Origin: Hamiltosporidium magnivora
Lineage: Eukaryota > Microsporidia > Dubosqiidae
Direction: 5' to 3'
Assembly: GCA_004325065.1 (NCBI GenBank)
Contig: PITI01000409.1
Location: 1 to 12,897, forward strand
Length of the DNA stretch: 12,897 nt
Positions 1-7,697 of the stretch are shown here, piece by piece. The position numbers and the translations under genes were made by a program. The notes under the pieces were generated by a model that was given only the letters and a program-made list of their open reading frames with translations, was not told the origin of the DNA and searched no databases. Positions within the stretch are counted from its first letter, which is position 1. Each line of letters starts with the position of its first letter.

Positions 1-501
1 CAGTTCTAGGTTTAACATAAATAACTGTTTTCCAACACTCCATCAGTACCGCCTGCGATACCTACGTCTCAAAGCCTTTCATCTACCAGGTGTGTAGAAT
101 CCAATTAAAAGACGAGGCAGTTGCCCAGAGTTCGTTAATATACTTTGCATGGATTGCGATCGAAGGTCGAGGCCAACCTTGGGCGCCCGAGACAATGAAC
201 CACCCCACTTAGTCTAAAATTTAAGAATTCAATAAACTTCTTCTAAGATATATCTAAGCGAATTACATGAGGTCCGACTGACAGTGGAATATCATACCAA
301 CAGGTATATCCTGCTACTTAGCTTTCCCGGTTTTTAATTTTATATATCCCAGGCGCTAAGTGTTCTAACCCGAGTGAGCAAGGCTAGGCTTCCATGCTTT
401 TAGATGGCAATTACCTACATGTTCAGCCTTGGTATCTGATCTAGTTACATAAATACTATAAAATAAATTTGTAGAAAAAGTTTAGCAATTTCGTAGACCT
501 T
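1..501. repeat. Diverged dispersed repeat, copy 1 (left end may lie outside window)
   Basis: This segment aligns by eye, in the same orientation, with 4780-5277. Shared anchors include GATACCTA, GACGAGGCAGTTG, TTGCATGGA, CCAACCT, ATCATACCAAC, GTTACATRAA and GTAGACYTT, in the same order and with nearly the same spacing. Identity is roughly 65-70% where I compared it closely. G+C is about 42% over the first 420 bases (hand count), far above the flanking DNA. No long reading frame survives in this copy, and differences between the copies show no third-codon-position bias in the part I checked. The identity of the element is unknown. It could be a decayed mobile element, a structured-RNA-derived repeat or an old gene duplication. 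The alignment is visible directly; the origin is not. The left boundary may be cut by the window edge. Confidence 0.75.
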
Positions 502-510
502 CTCTTCTTC

Positions 511-552
511 ATAAAATCCCACACAATAACCCGAACCTTATTGTGGTTTTAT
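511..552. other. Hairpin with 8-bp perfect stem just outside repeat copy 1
   Basis: CACAATAA (522-529) and TTATTGTG (538-545) are exact inverted repeats separated by the 8-base loop CCCGAACC. An outer ATAAAA (511-516) can pair with TTTTAT (547-552) across a small asymmetric internal loop. It begins about 10 bases after the last recognisable base of repeat copy 1. Copy 2 has no equivalent at the matching place. It could be an RNA 3'-end structure or an element terminus, but no function is shown by sequence alone. Confidence 0.5.
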
Positions 553-1664
553 TCCTTATGAAAAATTCAAAGAATGATCTTCCCACCAATTTCATATACT
601 CATTGCCAAGCAGATAGTTTTTGTTGTTGTTATTCTCCTTCCACAACTAAACATAAATTAAATTAAAAAAAATATTTGTTGTAATTTATTTCGCTTTCAA
701 TTTTTAGCTGTTTCATGTTATAGTTTAATTTTCATTCACAGTATTAAAATATTTCGAATTACTTAAATTATTGCACGTATTTTGTACTGATTTTACATGA
801 GGAAAAAGACATTTGTTACGATCTTGATGAATTGATCGATTAAAATTATCTATAAAAGAAATATGAACTCGCAACGGAATTTTTGCGTAGATATAATATA
901 TCTCATAACGAATGTGTTTAAAATTGTAAAATCTAGAAAAAAAAATTAGAAAAAACAGGATGTCTGAATACAAATAAAATCTCTAATAACTTTAAAAAAA
1001 GATTATGATATTTTTTTGTAAGATATAACAATAGCAACATCATGAAGTTTTTCCTAATACATATCACGAAAAAGAAATATTTTGTTTTGATGTACAAAAA
1101 TTTTATTTGTAACTATGTTCAATACAAAGAATGAAATTCGAAGACAATAATAAATAAAGGAAATAATTAAAAATTTGTCAACTTTTTAATAAGACTGTGT
1201 ATATAGAAGTAATTCTATTACAGCACACAGAAAGATAATTGGAAAACTATTTTAAAAAACTAAACACTCTAGATATAAAGGACTGATTTTTTATCTAAAA
1301 ATCACGGAATTCTAACACCAAATAAAAAGATAGAAAAAGAGATTAAATATCAAGAATTTTATAAAAAAAATAGACGACAATATTAAGAATAGAAATCCTT
1401 TGTTTTAGGAAATTGTTTTATTATAAAATCAATCCAATGCCTTGTATTATTTATGATAGTAGCAAACATAAAATATTTTAAAAAGTGCTAATATACCATA
1501 TAATGTCAATAAACTATTAAAAAATAAACCAAACATCTAACAGTATAAAATATTGCCTAGTTTTATTTAATACGGTAGACTTTTCGTAAAAATAAATCAA
1601 AATTTTACCTCCTATGAAAGATTCTTTTACAATAATGCTAAGATAAATATTAATATTTAAAATT
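553..1664. other. AT-rich spacer without recognisable gene
   Basis: Only AT-rich, low-complexity DNA is seen here. The longest open frame, on the minus strand at 725-973, begins with TTG rather than ATG. It resembles no family I know and has the Phe/Ile/Asn/Tyr-rich composition expected of chance ORFs in AT-rich DNA. The last part (1517-1664) is the 3' flank of the zinc-knuckle gene. I see no tRNA, rRNA or tandem array. Confidence 0.6.
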
Positions 1665-2369
1665 TTACTTTTTAGGAAAATAAGTTGTCTGTCTTCTAAA
1701 ATCAGAAGTAAAAATAGAAAATTTGGTTTTTTTGACATTACAATCATCAATAAAATGATTCTTACCGCAACAAAGAGGACATGCTTTGTTAACAGGAACA
1801 TTATTATTTAAATTTCTGTTATAAAAATATTTTCTCCATTTTCTTGGACACTCAGTTATATTATGTTCACCGCTACATTGTCTACACATCATAAATCTAC
1901 GCCTATCGGTTCTTTCTTGACACGCATTGGCACGATGTCCACACTCTTGACACTTTATACAAACCAGCATTGGGCAATTATATTTGTAATGCCCTGTTCT
2001 ACTACAAAGGATACACACCAATGTATTTCTTTTGGGACATTTTCTTTCTGTATGTCCTGTTTCCCCACACGAATAACAAAGTTGACTGTCCAAAAAATAC
2101 CTTTTCAATTCCAACTCTTCATTTTTACTTTGTTCACATTTTTGTAAATCAATTTCTCTTGAATGGTATAACATCGTAAATATTTTATTTTCTAGATCTT
2201 CATTTAATATTGTTAAATCTAAATCTATAATATTTCTGAGCTCTGGTGAATCTAAATCTATTGTATAGGTTGAATTGTTTAGTTTCTGGTATCCTAGTAA
2301 TGTTGGCTCTTCTCTTTGTACAAATGTATCTTCATTTATATCTGTTTTTTGCTTTATTTTATTTTCCAT
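1665..2369 (-). CDS. Five-zinc-knuckle protein, Air1/Air2 (ZCCHC7)-like TRAMP subunit
   Basis: The 234-residue protein is a likely RNA-binding and scaffold subunit of the nuclear TRAMP complex, where Air1/Air2 bridges a Trf4-type poly(A) polymerase and RNA and feeds aberrant transcripts to the exosome. Five knuckles are visible: C98-C101-H106-C111, C119-C122-H127-C132, C137-C140-H145-C150, C162-C165-H169-C174 and C197-C200-H205-C210. Four follow CX2CX4HX4C; the fourth is CX2CX3HX4C. Between knuckles 4 and 5 lies KWRKY (177-181), matching the conserved WRxY linker that in yeast Air2 contacts Trf4. Residues 1-90 are acidic and low in complexity, without a recognised domain, and the C-terminal tail after 211 is basic. 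Yeast Air proteins are about 340-360 residues, so this is a short form, as is usual in microsporidia. The start is the first ATG of the frame; no intron is needed. A retroelement Gag or a Gis2/CNBP-type protein is less likely because of the WRxY linker and five-knuckle layout. Confidence 0.88.
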   Translation of the reverse strand: MENKIKQKTDINEDTFVQREEPTLLGYQKLNNSTYTIDLDSPELRNIIDLDLTILNEDLENKIFTMLYHSREIDLQKCEQSKNEELELKRYFLDSQLCYSCGETGHTERKCPKRNTLVCILCSRTGHYKYNCPMLVCIKCQECGHRANACQERTDRRRFMMCRQCSGEHNITECPRKWRKYFYNRNLNNNVPVNKACPLCCGKNHFIDDCNVKKTKFSIFTSDFRRQTTYFPKK

Positions 2370-2410
2370 CGGTATACAAATTTTAAATCTTTTTATATTT
2401 TTTTAAAATA

Positions 2411-2420
2411 TTTGGGCATT
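2411..2420 (-). promoter_or_regulatory. CCC-type upstream motif of the zinc-knuckle gene
   Basis: On the minus strand this reads AATGCCCAAA, ending about 42 bases before the ATG at 2369 in otherwise almost G+C-free DNA. Short C-triplet motifs close to the start codon are established as microsporidian promoter elements. Its assignment to this gene is inference from position. A near copy, with minus strand CACCCAAA, lies at 2691-2698. Confidence 0.4.
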
Positions 2421-2510
2421 TTTCTAATAAAATATCCACTAAAAAAAACAGAAAAAATAATGCTTTAAGTATTTATTAGTCTATATAATATAACGAGAGA
2501 TATTTTATTA

Positions 2511-2616
2511 AAATTTAGGTTTTTTTGCGTTAATGTCATGAAAACAAACATAAAACTTTCCCTATTTTGAAATGATGTGATACTTTTAAATAAAGATTTA
2601 AATTTAGGTTTTTTTG
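2511..2616. repeat. 17-bp exact direct repeat upstream of the zinc-knuckle gene
   Basis: AAATTTAGGTTTTTTTG occurs exactly at 2511-2527 and again at 2600-2616, 89 bases apart. Both copies lie in the 5' flank of the minus-strand zinc-knuckle gene. The core is T-rich, but the central AGG makes the match better than pure low complexity. It may be a remnant of a local duplication. No regulatory role is shown. Confidence 0.6.
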
Positions 2617-2699
2617 ATAGAGAAATTTCTTGATTCTTTTAATATTTTATTCATCATATTTTTATCTTTTTTTATTTTTTTTTTAAAAACTTTGGGTGT

Positions 2700-4779
2700 T
2701 TTTAGTTTTATAAGTCACATTTAAGTTGTCTATTCTACTTATTGAGTATATTGAATCTTTACAGCAATAGAAGAAAATATTTTAAGGGGTTTAATTTGGT
2801 ATATTTGGTTTTCTAGGAGTATAAATATTTTTATTCCAAACTTTTTGTCATTATACTCAGTAAAAAAATATCTAAAATGATCTAAGAGTATATATTTTTA
2901 CTTTTTTCGGGAATTATATTTGGAAAACTTCTATTTTGCTTGGACCTATGATAGATATTTTGATTTCAATGTCACGTATTCTTCAAGATTCTTGTTATTA
3001 GCTATGAATCACCTAGAAATTAACACTTAACAATCTTGATATTGCTTAAATTATAAAATATTTTTTTGAAATTATTATTTAAAAATTCGCAGTTTACATA
3101 GGAAACTATTCATATAAAATTAAAAGTGTAAAAAATTGTTTAAATAGTTTGAATATTAATTTACCATGGTTTACTTCAGTCTTGTAAATTAAAAGATACT
3201 TAAACCAACGCATTTTTAGAAATTAAGAGAGTCGCAATTAAAATTGTTACACATCAACTTACTTTTATAACTCATTTAATTATGTAAAGAATATTTTTAA
3301 TTAGAATATATTTTATATGAAGGCTGCTTTCAATAATTACTTAAGAATCTAAAATTTAAGGGTTTATATTTAGATTCTCCAAGATAGTTTATGTCTGCAA
3401 CAAGCATACAAAAAGTATATTTGAGTATTTTTAGTATCTATCGCTTAATGTTATTTGGAAAACCCATTTGAACTCTTTGGTTGAATTTATTATCTGTTGT
3501 ATAATTAACCAGAGAAATTTATCGATAATTAGTGTAAAATGTAATCTAATTTTTCCGAGAATTTTTTCTAGGTCTTCAAAGTGTTGGTTAAATCCATGCT
3601 TCACAATTTTAATCCATAAATAGTCTGTATGATTAGGAATCGACTAAAAAAAACTATCTGGTGATTTTTGACAATATTCAAAGTTATTATATATTTGTAA
3701 AACCATGTGTTTAAATTCCGATTCACCAAAGTAATAGAATTTTTATAAGTGCTTTTAGTTTTAAACAAATACAGTTTTTTTATAAATTAAATCTTATAAC
3801 TTCGTTAGTTTAATATAAATATGCTTTTTTTTATATCAGGAAATTTTATATTTATTATTTTATTCAATATAGCAACAGATTTTTCAGATATTTTCTTGCA
3901 TTTTTCGTGGAAGAGAGTAGGTTTTTAACCTGGTAATTTCAATTTGATGATTCTATTAGATTCATCCTTCTATTTTAGTCTTTTTTCATATTTTCTAAAT
4001 ATTACACAATCTCTTTATTTTATAAATTTGGAAGTATCCTCACAACAAAAATGTAAGTCTAAAATTTTTTTATTTGCAAATTATATCGTAAAAAACATAC
4101 TTACGTTCTTTCCTAACTTCAAAGATATTTTACACCCGTTCTTACTGAATACAGCATAAAATTCGAAGAAATTAGCAGCCGTATCTGTTTAGGTGCGTCT
4201 ATATTTCTCTTTTAAATTATTAATGAATCAAATAATTCATGTAAAACTCATCTATAAAAAATTAAAAGAGCAGGCTATACAATTCACATATATTCAAGTT
4301 CCTAATATTTTTTTGATCTAGATAATAACTCGTTATTAAAATGTTTGAATCAGTCAAAAAAAGAAGTTGAAAATAAAGACATTGAGATGTAATATTTTTA
4401 TATTATGAATACAATGAATCATAGCCAAATAATAATATTCAAAATTTCTAAGAAATACATCTATATTTCTACTGCCATCCCCAAATTTTTTCCGTTATCA
4501 CCATTGTTTATTTACATCAATGGAGAAATTATCTTTTTTGAAATGAATTTTGTGAGAGTTAATTAAAATTTCGAAACAATATTATATTAAATGATAAAAA
4601 GAACCCCGAAACATAATATTCATGTGAAAACGCGTGTATTTTCTAAGAAAGATTAGTGTTTTTACATGTGATAAGAAATTTTCAAATATTAAAGAAAATA
4701 ACATTCTTATTTAAAAATATCAAGTCTTTTTGAAAAACAGTGGCAAGTGTTATATTGTTTTCATGACTTTAACCCACAT
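2700..4779. other. Long AT-rich spacer without recognisable gene
   Basis: About 2 kb of very AT-rich DNA separates the zinc-knuckle promoter flank from repeat copy 2. The longest frame (3944-4159, plus) opens with TTG, is hydrophobic and Phe/Leu/Ile-rich, and has no recognisable domain, so I treat it as chance. A small inverted repeat (CCATTG 4501-4506 with CAATGG 4518-4523) is present. I see no RNA gene or array. Confidence 0.6.
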
Positions 4780-5277
4780 CTAGTTCTCTAAATAACTGCT
4801 ACTCATCCACTTCATTGGTATATCCTTCGATACCTATATCCCAAGGCCTTTCTTCTAAAAAATGTGTATACCGACTTAAACGACGAGGCAGTTGTCTGAA
4901 CTTCATTTTGTTAGTTGCATGGAGTGTGAATGTAGATCGAAACCAACCTGAGCTTTCCAAAAGAATTCAACATACTAACCTACTCTACATATTCGGATCC
5001 CATAAACTTCCGGCTAATATATATCTTCCGAATTATATGGATTTCATCTCAATATTGCAATATCATACCAACGAGTATAACCTGCATCTTAACTTTCCTG
5101 ACTTTAAAGGTTTATATTTTTATATCCCCCTGGTGCCAAGTCTTCTCTACGAATGATCATGCAAGGTTTTCATGTATTTACATGTCAAATGCTTACGAGT
5201 TCAGCTGCAATCAGCGGTTTGGTTACATGAAAAAAAACTAAACTTTTTTTTAGAAAATATTTTATTTTGTAGACTTT
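4780..5277. repeat. Diverged dispersed repeat, copy 2
   Basis: Homologous to 1-501 in the same orientation, with anchors in the same order. G+C is about 37% (hand count 4801-5160), raised over the flanks but lower than copy 1. Many differences are C or G in copy 1 against T or A here, as expected if this copy has drifted further toward the AT-rich background. A 113-codon plus-strand frame (4815-5156) is open across it but starts with TTG. The same frame in copy 1 has several stops, and small indels break frame correspondence, so I do not call it a gene. Origin unknown. Confidence 0.75.
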
Positions 5278-5889
5278 CACGTCATACAAACCCTAAAAGA
5301 AGAAAGAAAAAACAAAATTATTTCATGGGGTTTATTTTTACTTACTTTTTCAAAGCCTCTTTTACCTCCCGGTGTCGAGGAGGATTAAATAGAATTTTTC
5401 TATTTGTTTCTTTTAATATGTTTTAACTCGGGATTATACGAGATATTCATATAGATCAAGTGTAGTTTATATCAGATTAAAATTGCAACATTGATTTTCA
5501 CACCAATTATAAGCATTTGCTCCAAATCTGATAGTTTTTAATATGGCTATCCTCACACCACCCTGTGTATATTTATCAAGTCTTAATTTACTTTTTACAA
5601 AACATTATTCAGATCGTATGGTTATTTAAATAACGTAGAGAATAATGTCGCCAGGTGAAGTATAGAATTAGCAGGAAACGAACAGAGAATAAGGCTATGC
5701 CAAAAAAACGAGATTTTTTAAACATAAGAGGATATTTTAAAAAGTAAAAATTTTTTAAAAAATAACGAGCGCTTATTGAAAACGGTGCAAATCGTCTTCG
5801 ATAACGTATAAGCCTTCAAATCAATCAAAGAGTTTTCATATTATGCAATATTGACTTTAATCGAATGATTATCATAAGGAGTATTCGAT
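5278..5889. other. AT-rich spacer with a small G+C-rich inverted repeat
   Basis: No convincing gene. A short G+C-rich patch at 5365-5383 contains CCTCC (5365-5369) and GGAGG (5379-5383) as a 5-bp inverted repeat with a 9-base loop. An ATG-initiated frame at 5172-5426 begins inside repeat copy 2 and runs into this spacer, but it has no recognisable similarity and is probably fortuitous. Confidence 0.45.
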
Positions 5890-5930
5890 AAGCCCAAATG
5901 AACTAACAAATATATGATTTAAGCCCAAAT
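5890..5930 (+). repeat. Tandem-spaced AAGCCCAAAT motif, two copies
   Basis: AAGCCCAAAT occurs exactly at 5890-5899 and 5921-5930, start to start 31 bases. The GCCCAAA core is also found, on the minus strand, upstream of the zinc-knuckle gene. It therefore fits the C-triplet promoter motif class. The next ATG on the plus strand is at 5950, opening only a 22-codon frame (5950-6018). This could be a promoter of a very small or lost gene, or coincidence. Confidence 0.35.
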
Positions 5931-6404
5931 ATAAAATTTGTTTTTATATATGCGTTTTCAATTCAAATTATTGTGCAAATTTTTTCGGTTTCAGGATAAA
6001 ATCTCGTTAGTGCCTTAAATAAATCTTCTATTAGAATAAAATTGCAAAAAGTAGAACTTATAAACATATTAATGATGTTTCTTATTGAACATTTTTAGAA
6101 CGATTAGTAGCCAAGACCCTAAGATAGATGTTAAACTGGAAAAATTAAAGCACAAAACGATCTAACAACCTCAAAAACAAAAAGAAAGGGAAAAAAATCA
6201 TATGTAGACCAATAATATATAATTAGGTGTCTGAATATGCTTTCGGATCGTCCTGAAATATATAAATAAAACTATTAACAATAAAATGATTTGCTAATCA
6301 GTTATAAGAATGTACAAAGAAAAAACAAATAAAAGATTTTTAAAATATACATTCAAATACTTATTAAATTACAAAAAACCCAATACTTTGAAATTTTAAG
6401 CTTA

Positions 6405-6647
6405 ATGTTAGCTTCTGGAAAATCAAATATTTTATTTGCCTTTCAATTCGATTCTTTTAAAAATTATTCAAATCTCGCAGATAAAAAAGGCACATTTATA
6501 TTAGAATTCTTAAGCAGTGTTCAAAGTGTAATCAGACAGGTAAAATGTATTTATTGTTTGAAAATTCATATGAATTTCTTATTTATAATAAGATCAAAGG
6601 TAGGTAATATTTTGTATGCTTATAATAAAATTATATTTTCTGGCTAG
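6405..6647 (+). CDS. Hypothetical short ORF, 80 residues, doubtful
   Basis: I do not recognise this frame. It starts with ATG, 23 bases after a CCC (6379-6381) in a context (AAACCCAATA) like other microsporidian start-proximal motifs, and its G+C is a little above the surroundings. The N-terminus contains SGKSNIL (residues 4-10), which resembles the end of an SMC-type Walker A loop, but the glycine five residues before the GK is missing and nothing downstream supports an ATPase. Residues 48-51 form a CxxC. An overlapping frame (6485-6607) also contains a CxxC (CSKC), so the region may instead be a frameshifted remnant of a zinc-ribbon protein such as a transposase. Treat it as a candidate small gene or a gene fragment. 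Confidence 0.22.
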   Translation: MLASGKSNILFAFQFDSFKNYSNLADKKGTFILEFLSSVQSVIRQVKCIYCLKIHMNFLFIIRSKVGNILYAYNKIIFSG

Positions 6648-7584
6648 ATTTTACTAAAAAAAGAAAAAAAAAATTACAAAATTGAACTGCCTAAAGAACA
6701 AATTTATTTAAAAATTCTCAAAATAATTTGCATGTTTAGAATACGCTACTGTCGTGACCTCTTCCGAGGCACCTAGATAAAAGGTATATTTGATGCTGGC
6801 AGGCTATACCATCCGAATTAAAGAGATTGTTAATACGAGTAACCAAAGGGTTGTTTTGATCAACGAAAGATTTATTTAATTTTATATTCCAATTCTTGGT
6901 TTTTCTTTCTTTCACCATTCGAGTTTTATGAAATATAATTTTATATTTTATAAGGTAATTCAATAACCATTAATTATGTAGTGGAATATTACAGCTACCA
7001 GTTTGCCAAAGAATACCAATTTGCTTTTATAAAAACCAAATCTACGGATTGAAAAAAAACAAGCAAATAGTCTTCTGACTTCATAAAGATATCTGAGTCT
7101 AATTCTTACGTTTAAAAAGACAGATTAAAGCAAGCTAAATGCCAATGAGAATATGAATGAGCACATAGAGAGCCATAAAAGAAGCCTAGATATTAGAACA
7201 CACATACCCACTACATATGTAAAGAAATGACAAAAATTATTATACAAAGAGGTCGATAAGTAATCAGCGACAAAATATTTATAAAATAACGTAGATTAAA
7301 AGTTTGATGTGAACTACAAGAATAAATATAATGAAAGAAAAAGCAAAGACACGCCGAATAAAGAACGCAGATTAAACATATAATTGCAAAATATTGAATT
7401 GGGAATTGCATTTTTTTTATAAAAGTCTTAATTACAATAGATTTTTTTCTATATCGTTTATTTAAAATATAGATTAAGTTTTATTTCCAAAAAGCTTATA
7501 CAGAGATTTTTTAGATTAAGACAACATAACCTATTTGCAATTTGATGAAATCATCCTTTTTTTGGTTGATTAAAATTAAATTAC
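6648..7584. other. Spacer with patches of raised G+C, possible decayed sequence
   Basis: The patch at 6727-6880 has clearly higher G+C than its flanks. On the minus strand it carries a 60-codon ATG frame (stop near 6736), and on the plus strand an open run at 6781-6876. Parts of the minus strand resemble segments of the 4780-5277 repeat in the same order: GATCAAAACAACC against GATCGAAACCAACC, ATTCGGAT in both, then GTATAGCCTGC against GTATAACCTGC. A third, internally deleted and inverted copy is therefore possible. From 7048 to about 7468 one plus frame shows long charged runs broken by stops, which may be eroded coding DNA. None of this identifies a family. Confidence 0.3.
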
Positions 7585-7592
7585 TATAAAAG
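7585..7592 (+). promoter_or_regulatory. Possible TATA box of the ABC transporter gene
   Basis: TATAAAAG lies 106 bases upstream of the ATG at 7698 and is followed by a GGG. The match to the TATA consensus is exact, but in DNA this AT-rich such matches are expected by chance, and the start-proximal CCCC motif argues for transcription beginning much closer to the ATG. Confidence 0.15.
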
Positions 7593-7691
7593 GGAAATAT
7601 CCGTACGATAAAAAAATTTAGTGAAGATAGTGAGATAATAACGATTATATTTTTTTTACTAAAATAATATATTTATAGTCAAAAGAGAAAT

Positions 7692-7697
7692 CCCCTT
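7692..7697 (+). promoter_or_regulatory. CCCCTT motif directly before the ABC transporter start
   Basis: CCCCTT sits immediately before the ATG at 7698, in AT-rich DNA where a run of four C is rare. C-triplet motifs at or just upstream of the initiator codon are a known microsporidian promoter feature linked to very short 5' untranslated regions. The tract so close to the ATG supports this start and suggests a 5' leader of only a few bases. Assignment as a promoter element is inference. Confidence 0.5.

Noticed and set aside
1..501. Ribosomal RNA fragment on the minus strand
   Set aside because: The minus strand has TGCCTCGTC followed by a TTTAATT-like stretch, reminiscent of the large-subunit domain V region, and an AAGCTAAG...CAGG stretch faintly like 5S rRNA. 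The surrounding conserved rRNA blocks are absent, and the blocks that do resemble LSU are in the wrong order, so I do not call rRNA. A search against Rfam would settle it.
1517..1801. Minus-strand 94-codon frame overlapping the 3' end of the zinc-knuckle gene
   Set aside because: It overlaps the real gene in another frame, is low in complexity and has no motif.
1863..2179. Plus-strand frames inside the zinc-knuckle gene
   Set aside because: They are shadows of the minus-strand gene, which carries clear domain motifs.
4815..5156. 113-codon plus-strand frame as a gene
   Set aside because: It begins with TTG, lies wholly inside the repeat, is broken by stops in the homologous copy, and has no recognisable domain.
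6538..6650. Microsporidian-type intron in the 6405 ORF
   Set aside because: GGTAAAATG at 6539 and AGGTAGGTAAT at 6599 resemble donor sites, but no suitable branch and acceptor sequence joining coherent exons was found.
7010..7100. Ty1/copia reverse transcriptase remnant
   Set aside because: A plus-strand frame reads IYGLKKNKQ near 7040-7066, like the copia YGLKQ block, but it is short, is followed by stops, and has no other retroelement domain around it. Chance similarity cannot be excluded.
7211..7411. Minus-strand 66-codon hydrophobic frame with ATG
   Set aside because: It is Ile/Phe/Tyr/Cys-rich, as expected for the complement of an A-rich strand, with no homology I recognise and no CCC motif at the start.
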